Assembly (NCBI GenBank): GCA_046330285.1
Contig: JAXLSX010000002.1
Span: 124,001-188,000, forward strand
Reading direction: 5' to 3'
Length of the DNA stretch: 64,000 nucleotides
Source: RHKX01 sp046330285
Lineage (GTDB): Bacteria > Actinomycetota > Thermoleophilia > Solirubrobacterales > 70-9
The translations under genes were made by a program, and so were the position numbers. The notes below the pieces were generated by a model. It searched no databases. It was not told the DNA's origin and saw nothing but the letters and a program-made list of their open reading frames with translations. Shown in pieces: positions 18,768-25,959 of the stretch; positions within the stretch are counted from its first letter, which is position 1; each line of letters begins with the position of its first letter.

Positions 18768-19966
18768 GACGCGGCCGCCACCGTCGGTTCCTGCCCCGAC
18801 CGCGCCGAGCGGCCCTCGGCCCTGAGCACGACGAGCGCGATCACGGCGACCAGGCCATCAGCGCGAAGCCGAGCCAGTAGCTGCCGGTCTCCGACTTCAC
18901 GAGCGCCATCACGAGCGGCGGAAGAACTCGCCGAGGCCGCCGGGCCGGCGCCGACGACGCCGGTGACCGCGCCGACCCGGTCTGGATACCACTCGGGGAC
19001 GAGCTTGAAGACCGCCCCGGTGCCGAGGCCGAGGAAGACCGCCAGCGTCAGGCAGACGATCGTCAGCGGGACCATGTGCTCGTAGGAGACGGTGAGGCCG
19101 ATCGCGAGCACGATCGTGCCGAGGAACGACCAGGTCAGCAACGTTGCGTGCGCCGATCCTGTCCGAGAGCCAGCCGCCGATCGGACGAGCGGCGACGGCG
19201 AGCAGGCGGTGCCGGCCGCGCGAGCGCCCGCGTCGGGCTTCTCGAGGCCGTGGACGTCGACGAGCAGCTTCGGCAGGTACAGGAACATCGCCACGAAGCC
19301 GCCGAACGCCATGAAGTAGAAGAGCGTCAGCGCCCAGGCGCGCTGCCCTTGCCCTTGAACACCGACAGGGCGGCGAGCATCGAGCCGGTCCTTCCTGCAC
19401 TGCCTCGGGAGCATCCCGGGCCATCGACCAGAACACGGCCGCCATGATTGCAAGATGGCCGCGATCCAGAAGGGCACGTCGATGTTCGTCGCGTCGACGA
19501 TCCGCGGCGCGGTCAGCGCGCCGAGGACGGTGCCGCCCATCCCGATCCCGTAGATGCCGAGCGCGAAGCCCTGGCGGCTCGCCGGGTACCACTTGTTGAC
19601 GAACGGAACGCCGATCGCGAACGATGCGCCGGCGAAGCCGAGCAGGAAGGCGCAGACGAGCACCGCACCCCACGAGTCGTTGAACAGCGCGAGCCCGATC
19701 AGCGGCAGCGGCGTGTAGGCCATCAGCAGCGCGAAGACCCGGCGGCCGCCGTAGCGGTCGGTCAGCACCCCGAGCGGAATCCGCATCAGCGATCCGAGGA
19801 CGACCGGGATCGAGATCGTCAGGGCGAGCTGGCCGTCGGTCAGGCCGAGCTGCTCCTGGAGGTCGGGCCCGAGCGGCCCGAGCAGGGCCCAGGCGTAGAA
19901 GCAGATCATGAATGAGATCGTCGCCAGGGTCAGCTGGCGGGAGTTACCGGTCTCGGACTCGTTCAT
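18764..19966 (-). CDS. narK: NarK-type nitrate/nitrite MFS transporter, internally frameshifted
   Basis: About 400 residues. The N-terminal half (to about 19450) reads cleanly: SFMICFYAWALLGPLGPDLQ, SLMRIPLGVLTDRYGGRRV, GVPFVNKWYPASRQGFALGIYGIGMGGT, all NarK hallmarks. After AAIL the frame changes at about 19450, returns at about 19340 (LTLFYFMAFGGFVAMFLYLPKL), changes again near 19205-19150 and near 18920. The indels cancel, so a single open frame runs through but parts of it are out-of-frame protein. It imports nitrate and/or exports nitrite across the inner membrane. It overlaps both neighbours by 4 bases. Confidence 0.87.
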   Translation of the reverse strand: MNESETGNSRQLTLATISFMICFYAWALLGPLGPDLQEQLGLTDGQLALTISIPVVLGSLMRIPLGVLTDRYGGRRVFALLMAYTPLPLIGLALFNDSWGAVLVCAFLLGFAGASFAIGVPFVNKWYPASRQGFALGIYGIGMGGTVLGALTAPRIVDATNIDVPFWIAAILQSWRPCSGRWPGMLPRQCRKDRLDARRPVGVQGQGQRAWALTLFYFMAFGGFVAMFLYLPKLLVDVHGLEKPDAGARAAGTACSPSPLVRSAAGSRTGSAHATLLTWSFLGTIVLAIGLTVSYEHMVPLTIVCLTLAVFLGLGTGAVFKLVPEWYPDRVGAVTGVVGAGPAASASSSAARDGAREVGDRQLLARLRADGLVAVIALVVLRAEGRSARSGQEPTVAAAS

Positions 19967-20667
19967 CGTCGTTCCTCGTTTCCGTGCTGGTGTTCCTGAT
20001 TGGGAGCTTCGATCTCGATCCGGCAGCCGGCCAGCTTCGGGTCGCGCGGCTCGAAGCCGGTCACGCGCGCGCCGCGGTCGGCGCCCTGGACGATCCCCTC
20101 GGCGATCCCGAGGTGAAGCGTGCAGATCACCTCGATGTTCGACTCGGCGACGTCGCGGTAGGGGCAGTTGCAGAGCGTGAAGCGGGTGGTGCGGCCGTCC
20201 TGCTCGCGACGGGGCCAGAACCCCATCGCCCGCAGCGAGTCGTCGAGGACCGCCGCACCGTCGTCGCTGCCGGACTCGGCGGCGATCTCGCGGCCGATCA
20301 GCCGGCCCTGGGCGCGGATCTCAGCCCGGTCGGCCGCCATCACGGCGACCGAGCGGCCGAGCCACTGCGCGAGCTCGCGGTAGGCCTCGGGGGGCCGGCC
20401 CGCGACGCTGCCGCCGCTGGCCACCTTCCAGGTCTTGCGCGGACGGCCGCGGACGCCGGGATCGGAGCCCTCCTCGGCCATCCCCGCGGCGGCCAGCCGC
20501 CCGAGGTGGAGGCGGGCGCTGTTGGGGTGGACCCCGGCGCGCTCGGCCGCCTCGGAAGTGGTCAGCGGGTGGCGGGCGCCGGTCAGCGCATCGAACAGGC
20601 GGATCGCCGTCGGCTGCGCAAGCGGGTCGTCGGTCGGTGAGGCCGGAAGGTCCATCGCTTGGCTCAC
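19963..20667 (-). CDS. HTH regulator with C-terminal three-cysteine (SufR-like) domain, copy 2
   Basis: 234 residues. The winged helix lies at about 18-66 (TTSEAAERAGVHPNSARLHLGRL). The C-terminal domain has C168, C182, H185 and C215 in the contexts NCPYRD, ICTLHLG and AGC, with exactly the CX13C and CX32C spacing of copy 1 at 7443-8132; C166 is extra. It is the second gene of the nirK-nar operon, overlapping nirK and narK by 4 bases each, so its level follows the genes it probably controls. Fe-S binding and NO or redox sensing are inferred from the SufR resemblance and context. Confidence 0.82.
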   Translation of the reverse strand: MSQAMDLPASPTDDPLAQPTAIRLFDALTGARHPLTTSEAAERAGVHPNSARLHLGRLAAAGMAEEGSDPGVRGRPRKTWKVASGGSVAGRPPEAYRELAQWLGRSVAVMAADRAEIRAQGRLIGREIAAESGSDDGAAVLDDSLRAMGFWPRREQDGRTTRFTLCNCPYRDVAESNIEVICTLHLGIAEGIVQGADRGARVTGFEPRDPKLAGCRIEIEAPNQEHQHGNEERR

Positions 20668-21557
20668 TCGGCTGTGATCAGCCCTAGTGCCCCGGCGTCG
20701 GCCCAGCGGAACGCGTGGGTCACGAACGGGTAGGTGCCGGCCTCGTCGAGCGTCAGCTCGAACATCGCGCCGCCGCCCGCCGGCACCCCGAAGGTCGAGA
20801 CGCCGGTCAGCGAGTTGAGGGGATTGCCGTCGGGCTGGACGGTGTCGAAGATGTCGCCGACCACGTGGAAGTCGCTGTCGAGGGTCGGCCCGGCGGCGAC
20901 GACGTAGAGCCGCAGGGGCTCGCCGACGTCTGCCGTGATCGGGTTGTCGCGGTAACGGAAGGCGCGCCCGTTGAACGCCGCGTAGGTCGGGTCCTTGGTC
21001 TGCATCGCCTTGTAGGACGGCTTGATCATCCCGTGCTTGACCGGGCCGTAGAACTCGCTCTGGACGAGCACCTTCTCCTTCGCCGGCGGCCGGCCCGCGA
21101 TCGGGTCGACGACGATCGCCCCGTACATCCCCATCCCGATGTGCTCGAGGACGGGGCTGGTGCCGCAGTGGTAGAGGTAGACGCCCGGTCGGCGGGCCAC
21201 GAACGAGAAGCTGTGGGTCCCGCCGGGCAGGACGTCGGCGAAGCCGGTCTGCGGCGAGATCTGCGCCGCGTGGAAGTCGACGGAGTGGGCCATCCGGTCG
21301 GAGTTCCGGAGGGTCACGTCGATCGTGTCACCCTCGGTCGCCCGGATGACCGGGCCGGGGACCTTGCCGTTGAAGGTCCAGGCCCGCATCTTCACCTTGG
21401 GCGCGATCGTGACCTTCGCCGGCTTCGCGACGAGATCGACCTCGACGGTGCTCGCCCCCGCCGGACCCGCCGCGGCGAGCGAGGCCAGGGCCGCGGCCAG
21501 CGCCAAACCGAGCGCGCGGGCGGCTCGGTCGGCGGCTGCGGTGTGGCGGCGGTCCAT
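20664..21557 (-). CDS. nirK: Copper nitrite reductase (NO-forming), two cupredoxin domains
   Basis: 297 residues from ATG 21557 with a signal peptide (cleavage probably after AAAGPAGAS, about 36); a longer open frame upstream is rejected because it would precede the signal. Type 1 copper ligands H91, C131, H139, M144 and type 2 ligands H96, H130, H281 are all present, as are catalytic D94 (HSVDFH) and H231 (DFHVVGD). It reduces nitrite to NO outside the membrane. It is shorter than Alcaligenes-type NirK but has every key residue. As first gene of the nar operon, its promoter region (a palindrome at 21569-21592) should drive the whole set. Confidence 0.93.
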   Translation of the reverse strand: MDRRHTAAADRAARALGLALAAALASLAAAGPAGASTVEVDLVAKPAKVTIAPKVKMRAWTFNGKVPGPVIRATEGDTIDVTLRNSDRMAHSVDFHAAQISPQTGFADVLPGGTHSFSFVARRPGVYLYHCGTSPVLEHIGMGMYGAIVVDPIAGRPPAKEKVLVQSEFYGPVKHGMIKPSYKAMQTKDPTYAAFNGRAFRYRDNPITADVGEPLRLYVVAAGPTLDSDFHVVGDIFDTVQPDGNPLNSLTGVSTFGVPAGGGAMFELTLDEAGTYPFVTHAFRWADAGALGLITAE

Positions 21558-21568
21558 CTCGCGCCGAC

Positions 21569-21592
21569 TTTCCCACAGGGGGCTGTGAGAAA
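21569..21592. promoter_or_regulatory. Palindrome TTTCCCACA-N6-TGTGAGAAA before nirK
   Basis: Inverted repeat with 9-base arms (8 of 9 pair) and a 6-base spacer, 12 bases before the nirK start. It is a variant of the 8-7-8 operators around 8-10 kb: same TTT...CACA/TGTG...AAA ends, but total length 24 instead of 23. A second, overlapping palindrome TGAGA-AA-TCTCA lies at 21586-21597 and could serve the divergent cation transporter. The target of one or both SufR-like regulators is inferred. Confidence 0.55.
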
Positions 21593-21672
21593 TCTCAGTA
21601 GTCGGTACGGGACGCGCTCCGGGTTCCGCCGACCCGTAGGGTTCCGGCTCCGGTGGAGCGAAGGGAGACAGC

Positions 21673-22611
21673 GTGAGCGGCGCCGAGGCCGGCGGCGGCA
21701 GCCACGGCGAGAGCACCGGGGCGATCCTCGCCGCGTTCCTGGCGAACATGGCGATCGCGGCGGCGAAGTTCGCCGGCTTTCTGATCACCGGATCCTCGTC
21801 GCTGCTCGCCGAGTCGATTCACAGCGTCGCCGACTCGTCGAACCAGGGGCTGCTGTTCCTCGGCGGCAAGCGCGCCGCCCGGCCGGCGACGGACCTGCAC
21901 CCGTTCGGCTTCGGGCGCAGCCGCTACTTCTGGTCGTTCGTCGTCGCGATCGTCCTCTTCAGCGCCGGCGGGCTGTTCGCGATCTACGAGGGCCGGCACA
22001 AGATCAGCCATCCCGAGGAGATCGACTCGCCGGCGATCGCGATCGCGATCCTCGTCCTCGCGATGATCTTCGAGAGCTTCGCGCTGCGGACGGCGGTCCG
22101 CCACGCCCGCCCGTTCCGCGGCGAGCGCAGCTGGCTCGCGTTCATCCGCCGCTCCCGCAGCCCCGAGCTGCCGGTGCTGCTGGTCGAGGACAGCGCGGCG
22201 ATCACCGGCCTCGCCTTCGCGCTGCTCGGCGTCGTCCTCGCCGTCGTCACCGGTGAACCGGTCTTCGACGGCATCGGCACGCTCGCGATCGGCATCCTGC
22301 TCGTGTTCGTCGGCATCTTCCTCGCGATCGAGATGCAGAGCCTGCTGCTCGGCGAGGCCGCGGTGGAGGAGCAGCGGGAGGCGATCCTCGAGGCCGCCGA
22401 GGGCGTCCCCGGGATCGCCCGGATCGTCCACGTCCTCACCCAGCACCTCAGCCCCGACGATCTGCTGGTGGCGATGAAGGTCGATTTCGCGCCCGGCCTC
22501 TCGGCGGCCGACGCCGGCCGGGTCATCGACGACTGCGAGGCGCGGATCCGCGTCGCGGTCCCGATCGCGACCCGGATCTACGTCGAGCCGGCGGCGCCGA
22601 GCGAGGGCTGA
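21673..22611 (+). CDS. Cation diffusion facilitator (metal efflux)
   Basis: 312 residues, GTG start with AAGGGAGA upstream. Six membrane segments. SSLLAESIHSVADSSNQGLLF (about 34-54) carries the metal-site His/Asp of the CDF family and LHPFGFGRSRYFW (about 76-88) is the family signature. The cytoplasmic C-terminal domain (about 225-312) is ferredoxin-like. It should exchange Zn2+, Co2+, Mn2+ or Fe2+ for protons; the metal cannot be told. Nine bases separate it from a histidine kinase gene, so it is probably first in a three-gene operon. Confidence 0.92.
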   Translation: MSGAEAGGGSHGESTGAILAAFLANMAIAAAKFAGFLITGSSSLLAESIHSVADSSNQGLLFLGGKRAARPATDLHPFGFGRSRYFWSFVVAIVLFSAGGLFAIYEGRHKISHPEEIDSPAIAIAILVLAMIFESFALRTAVRHARPFRGERSWLAFIRRSRSPELPVLLVEDSAAITGLAFALLGVVLAVVTGEPVFDGIGTLAIGILLVFVGIFLAIEMQSLLLGEAAVEEQREAILEAAEGVPGIARIVHVLTQHLSPDDLLVAMKVDFAPGLSAADAGRVIDDCEARIRVAVPIATRIYVEPAAPSEG

Positions 22612-22620
22612 CTCGCGGCC

Positions 22621-23943
22621 GTGTCCGCCGCGCAGCCAACCGACCGACAGCGTGAGGGCGAGCCCTCGGTCCGCGCGGCGATCCTCCGCTTCGCGCTCGC
22701 CGGGCTCGTCGCCGTCGCGCTCGTCGGCCTCCTCAGCTTCTTCCTGATGCGGAGCATCGGCACCGATCAGGCGACCGAGAACGCGAGCGAGATCACGCGC
22801 GTGATCGGCGAGGGCGTCGTCGAGCCGCAGCTGACGCCGGCGCTGCTGGCCGGCGACCCGGCGGCGATCGAGCGCTTCGACCGGCTGATCCGCACGGACG
22901 TCCTCAGCGACCAGATCGTCCGGGTCAAGCTCTGGGACGAGGACGGCCGGATCGTCTACTCCGACGAGCCGCGCCTGATCGGGCAGAAGTTCGAGCTCGG
23001 CGGGGACGAGCGGGACGCGCTCCGGACCGGCTCGCCCGACGCCGAGCTCAGCGACGTCTCCGAGCCCGAGAACCGGTACGAGCGCCCGTTCGGCGAGCTC
23101 CTCGAGGCCTACTCGCGGATCCGGGCCCCGAACGGCGAGCCGCTGCTGTTCGAGACCTATACGCGCTACAGCGACGTCACCTCCAGCGGCCGGGACCTCT
23201 GGCTCGCGTTCCTGCCGGCGCTGATCCTCTCGCTGCTGCTGCTCGAGCTGATCCAGCTCCCGCTGGCCTCGTCGCTGGCGAAGCGGGTGCGGGCGGCCCA
23301 TCGCGACCGCGTCCGGCTGCTCGAGCGCGCCGTCGACGCCTCCGACCGCGAGCGCCGCCGGATCGCCGGCGACCTCCACGACGGCGCCGTCCAGGATCTG
23401 ACCGGCGTCGCGCTCGCGCTCGAGGTCGGCGCCCGGCGGGTCGAGGGCGACGATCCCGGCTCCGCGCAGGAGCTCCGGTCCGGCGCCGCCCGGACCCGCG
23501 CCAGCGTCCGCTCGCTCCGCAGCCTGCTCGTTGAGATCTACCCGCCGAGCCTCCAGCGCGCCGGCCTCGCGGCCGCGCTCGAGGACATGCTCGCCCCGCT
23601 CGAGGCGCGGGGGATCGCCACGTCGCTCGACTTCGATCCGGCGGCCGGGCTCGACGTCGAGCGCGAGGCGCTCTGCTTCCGGGTCGCGCAGGAGGCCGTC
23701 CGCAACGCCCTCAAGCACTCCGGCGCCGACCGCGTCGCCGTCTCGCTGCGGCGCTCGGACGACGGCGTCGAGCTCTCCGTCAGCGACGACGGCCGCGGCT
23801 TCGACCCGACGGCGGGCGGGGAGGAGGGCCACATCGGCACCGACCTGCTCCGCGACCTCGCGGCCGAGGCCGGCGGGACGATCAACGTCGACTCCGCGCC
23901 CGGACGCGGCGCCGTCGTCGCTCTATCGTTGCCCCCCGGATGA
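22621..23943 (+). CDS. NarL/LiaS-type sensor histidine kinase
   Basis: 440 residues, GTG start. Membrane segments at about 20-43 and 200-220 enclose an extracytoplasmic domain of about 155 residues. HisKA_3 dimerisation helix ERRRIAGDLHDGAVQDL holds the phospho-accepting H253. The ATPase domain has RNALKHSGADRVAV (N box) and DDGRGFD (G1). No NarX-style nitrate P-box is seen, so nitrate sensing should not be assumed despite the nearby nar genes. It overlaps its response regulator by 4 bases and follows the cation exporter by 9, so a metal or envelope signal is as likely. Confidence 0.92.
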   Translation: MSAAQPTDRQREGEPSVRAAILRFALAGLVAVALVGLLSFFLMRSIGTDQATENASEITRVIGEGVVEPQLTPALLAGDPAAIERFDRLIRTDVLSDQIVRVKLWDEDGRIVYSDEPRLIGQKFELGGDERDALRTGSPDAELSDVSEPENRYERPFGELLEAYSRIRAPNGEPLLFETYTRYSDVTSSGRDLWLAFLPALILSLLLLELIQLPLASSLAKRVRAAHRDRVRLLERAVDASDRERRRIAGDLHDGAVQDLTGVALALEVGARRVEGDDPGSAQELRSGAARTRASVRSLRSLLVEIYPPSLQRAGLAAALEDMLAPLEARGIATSLDFDPAAGLDVEREALCFRVAQEAVRNALKHSGADRVAVSLRRSDDGVELSVSDDGRGFDPTAGGEEGHIGTDLLRDLAAEAGGTINVDSAPGRGAVVALSLPPG

Positions 23944-24584
23944 TCAGCGTGCTGCTCGCCGAGGACCACCCGGTCGTCCGGACCGGGCTGGTCGAGTTGC
24001 TCGGCTCCGAGCCGGACATCGAGATCCTCGCCGCCGTCGGCGACGGCGCCGCCGCCGTCGCGGCGCTCGAGGGGGCAGAGCCGCCCGACGTCGTCCTGCT
24101 CGACGTGACGATGCCGGAGATGGACGGGATCGAGGCCACCCGGCGGATCGCCGAGTCCCACCCGGACCTGAAGGTCGTGATCCTCACCGCTTCGGCCGAC
24201 CGCGAGCAGATGCTCCGCGCGGTCGACGCCGGCGCGCTCGGCTACCTGCTCAAGGACGCCTCGCCGGCCGAGCTGATCGAGGGCGTCCGCTCCGCCGCGC
24301 GCGGCGAGTCGCCGCTGGACCCGAAGGTCGCACGTGAGCTCCTCGCCGACCGCCGCGAGGCCCGGGCGCCGCAGCTCACCGATCGCGAGCGCCAGGTGCT
24401 CGCGCTCGTCGGCGAGGGGCTCGCCAACAAGCTGATCGCGCGCCGCCTCGAGATCAGCGAGAAGACCGTCAAGGCGCACCTGACGCGCGTCTACACCGAG
24501 ATCGGCGTCACCGACCGGACCCAGGCGGCGCTCTGGGCGCGCAGCCACGGGATCACGCCCGAGAACGAGGGCGACCCCGGCTGA
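23940..24584 (+). CDS. NarL/FixJ-family response regulator
   Basis: 214 residues. Receiver domain 1-120 with acidic pocket E8/D9, phospho-acceptor D55 (LLDVTMP) and K105 region (LLKDAS). LuxR-type helix-turn-helix at about 148-205 (LTDREREVLALVGEGLANKLIARRLEISEKTVKAHL-like; read in the gene as TDRERQVLALV). Start codon overlaps the kinase stop, so the two are a cognate pair. Targets are not visible in the sequence. Confidence 0.93.
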   Translation: MISVLLAEDHPVVRTGLVELLGSEPDIEILAAVGDGAAAVAALEGAEPPDVVLLDVTMPEMDGIEATRRIAESHPDLKVVILTASADREQMLRAVDAGALGYLLKDASPAELIEGVRSAARGESPLDPKVARELLADRREARAPQLTDRERQVLALVGEGLANKLIARRLEISEKTVKAHLTRVYTEIGVTDRTQAALWARSHGITPENEGDPG

Positions 24585-24646
24585 GCGCCGGGGCTCAGAC
24601 CCGGAACGGCGACGGCCCCCGCTTGCGCCGGGGCTCAGACCCGGAA
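24585..24646. repeat. Two tandem copies of a 40-base unit after the response regulator
   Basis: A 22-base core starting GCGCCGGGGCTCAGACC is exact at 24585-24606 and 24625-24646. The intervening bases (GCGACGGCCCCCGCTT versus CGACGGCCCCGGCTT) and a third partial core at 24666-24674 show the unit is about 40 bases long. It looks like local duplication of a terminator arm rather than a mobile repeat. Confidence 0.7.
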
Positions 24647-24650
24647 ACAC

Positions 24651-24680
24651 CGACGGCCCCGGCTTGCGCCGGGGCCGTCG
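24651..24680. terminator. Strong bidirectional hairpin
   Basis: CGACGGCCCCGGC (24651-24663) pairs perfectly with GCCGGGGCCGTCG (24668-24680) around the loop TTGC: a 13-base all-paired stem. It lies between the convergent response regulator and His-rich protein genes. There is no U-tract, as is common in high-GC actinobacteria. Confidence 0.75.
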
Positions 24681-24711
24681 GGATCGTCCGATCGCTGGGG
24701 GTCCGTCGCGA

Positions 24712-24948
24712 TCAGGTGTGGTTGGGGCCGTCGTCGTTGCCGCCGCCGTGCTTGCCGCCGTGGTCCTCCTTGCCGCCGTGGCCACCGTGCTTGCCGCCGT
24801 GGTCCTCCTTGCCGCCGTTGTGATGGTGGTGGTGATGCCCGGGCGGGTCGTCGGCCCCGTGGCTCGCGGCCGCGATGCCGGCGCCGCCGACGCTCATCGC
24901 CAGGGCGGCGACGCCGGTCGCGATCAGCTTCATCGTCTTGCTCGTCAT
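24712..24948 (-). CDS. Small secreted His/Gly-rich protein, possible metal binder
   Basis: 78 residues, ATG preceded by AGGAGTG. A signal peptide (about 1-28, ending GIAAAS) is followed by a 50-residue tail with a run of six His (PPGHHHHHHNGG) and repeats of GGKEDHGGKHGG. There is no fold or catalytic motif. His-rich tails of this kind bind Zn, Ni or Cu, and the neighbours are a cation exporter and two copper-type proteins, so metal capture outside the membrane is a reasonable guess. The frame extends upstream, but the signal peptide and ribosome-binding site fix this start. Confidence 0.75.
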   Translation of the reverse strand: MTSKTMKLIATGVAALAMSVGGAGIAAASHGADDPPGHHHHHHNGGKEDHGGKHGGHGGKEDHGGKHGGGNDDGPNHT

Positions 24949-24992
24949 GGTCACTCCTCGTTCGTGGTTTCTCGTGGGGTCGTCCCGAGCGG

Positions 24993-25463
24993 TCACTTGA
25001 CCGTCAAGGTTCCTTCCATGCCCGCCTCCCGGTGGCCGGGGACGCCGCAGTAGAAGGTGTAGGTGCCCGGCTGCAGGTCCGCCGTCGTCGACGTCGTGCC
25101 GTCGGTGATCGTGTCCGTCTCGGCGACGTCCTCGCCGCTCGAGTCCTCGATCTCGACGTTGTGTCCGGTCGTCGACGGGTTGTCGAGCTCGATCGTGGAC
25201 TGCCCGGCCGGCGCCTCGATCTTCGTCTCGGTGAAGGCGAGGTCGCCGTTCGGGTCCGCCTCGATCTTCACGGTGCCTCCCGAGCCGCTGCCGCTCGCCT
25301 CCGAAGCGCTCGACTCGGAGCCGCCGTAGCCGCTCGAGGCGGACGTCGCCGACGTCGCTGCGGTGTCGGCCGCGGTTGACGAGTCCGAGTCGCTGCCGCA
25401 CGCCGCCAGCGCTACTGCGGCGAGGGCGAGGGCTGCGATCGAGAGGATGTGGTTGCGGGTCAT
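24993..25463 (-). CDS. Plastocyanin/azurin-like cupredoxin lipoprotein
   Basis: 156 residues. Lipobox LAAC at about 19-22 predicts a lipid-anchored extracytoplasmic protein, followed by a Ser/Ala/Gly-rich linker (25-60). The cupredoxin domain (about 63-156) has type 1 copper ligands His in TTGHNVEI, then Cys, His and Met in YCGVPGHREAGMEG. It would carry electrons outside the membrane and could donate to NirK at 20664-21557; that link is inference. It is divergent from a second cupredoxin gene, with palindromic DNA between them. Confidence 0.9.
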   Translation of the reverse strand: MTRNHILSIAALALAAVALAACGSDSDSSTAADTAATSATSASSGYGGSESSASEASGSGSGGTVKIEADPNGDLAFTETKIEAPAGQSTIELDNPSTTGHNVEIEDSSGEDVAETDTITDGTTSTTADLQPGTYTFYCGVPGHREAGMEGTLTVK

Positions 25464-25530
25464 TGCCTGTCTCCTGTCTCCGATGCTTCGGTCACGACCA
25501 CGATCGCGCGGTCCCGGTCCGGCTTGCAAC

Positions 25531-25550
25531 GGGACATAGGTCCTAGGACC
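25531..25550. promoter_or_regulatory. GGGACATAGGTCC and overlapping perfect palindrome GGTCCTAGGACC
   Basis: GGGAC-ATAG-GTCC at 25531-25543 has the arm spacing of DosR/DevR boxes (GGGAC-N4-GTCCC), and GGTCCTAGGACC at 25539-25550 is a perfect 12-base palindrome. Both lie between the two divergent cupredoxin genes. The decamer GGACATAGGT is shared with the region before the arc operon (2582-2591). The regulator is unknown. Confidence 0.45.
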
Positions 25551-25586
25551 CTGGTTTCCGGCTCGGCGCGCGGTTAGGGTCCGCGC

Positions 25587-25946
25587 ATGGGCAGAGAGAA
25601 GAGGGTTCTCACCTTCGCGGCCGCCATCCTCGCGGCCGCCGGCGCCCTCGCGGCGCCGGCTTCGGCGTCGCCGCGGATCGCCGCACCGATCGAGGTCACG
25701 ATCACCGGGTCGAGCATCGCCGACTACGCGTTCTCGCCGAAGCGATTGGAGATCCGCAAGGGCTCGACGGTGCATTGGTCATGGAACGGCGGCCTCCACA
25801 ACGTCACGTTCAAGGCGCCGGGCCCGACCTTCCCGACCACGACCACCGGCGATTACGAGCGCCGGTTCCGGAAGGTGGGCAAGTACCGGTACGCCTGCAC
25901 GATCCACGGCTTCACCGGCAAGGTCGTGGTCGTCAAGAAGCACTGA
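25587..25946 (+). CDS. Small secreted cupredoxin lacking the usual axial Met
   Basis: 119 residues with a signal peptide (about 1-27, ASAS). A single plastocyanin-like domain keeps the type 1 ligands His (GLHNVTFK), Cys and His (YACTIHGFTG). Relatives read C-T-x-H-P-G-M; here the stretch after the His is GFTG, so the axial Met is absent. That would change the redox potential or mean copper is held differently. The gene is divergent from the cupredoxin lipoprotein. Confidence 0.85.
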   Translation: MGREKRVLTFAAAILAAAGALAAPASASPRIAAPIEVTITGSSIADYAFSPKRLEIRKGSTVHWSWNGGLHNVTFKAPGPTFPTTTTGDYERRFRKVGKYRYACTIHGFTGKVVVVKKH

Positions 25947-25959
25947 GCCCGGGCACGGC

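Noticed and set aside
21595..23832. Minus-strand open frame of about 745 codons
   Set aside because: Antisense shadow of the cation exporter and histidine kinase, rich in Asp/Arg/Glu and without any domain.
22621..24584. NarXL nitrate-sensing pair
   Set aside because: The kinase lacks a recognisable nitrate P-box and is joined to a cation exporter rather than to nar genes; only the NarL-type family is supported.
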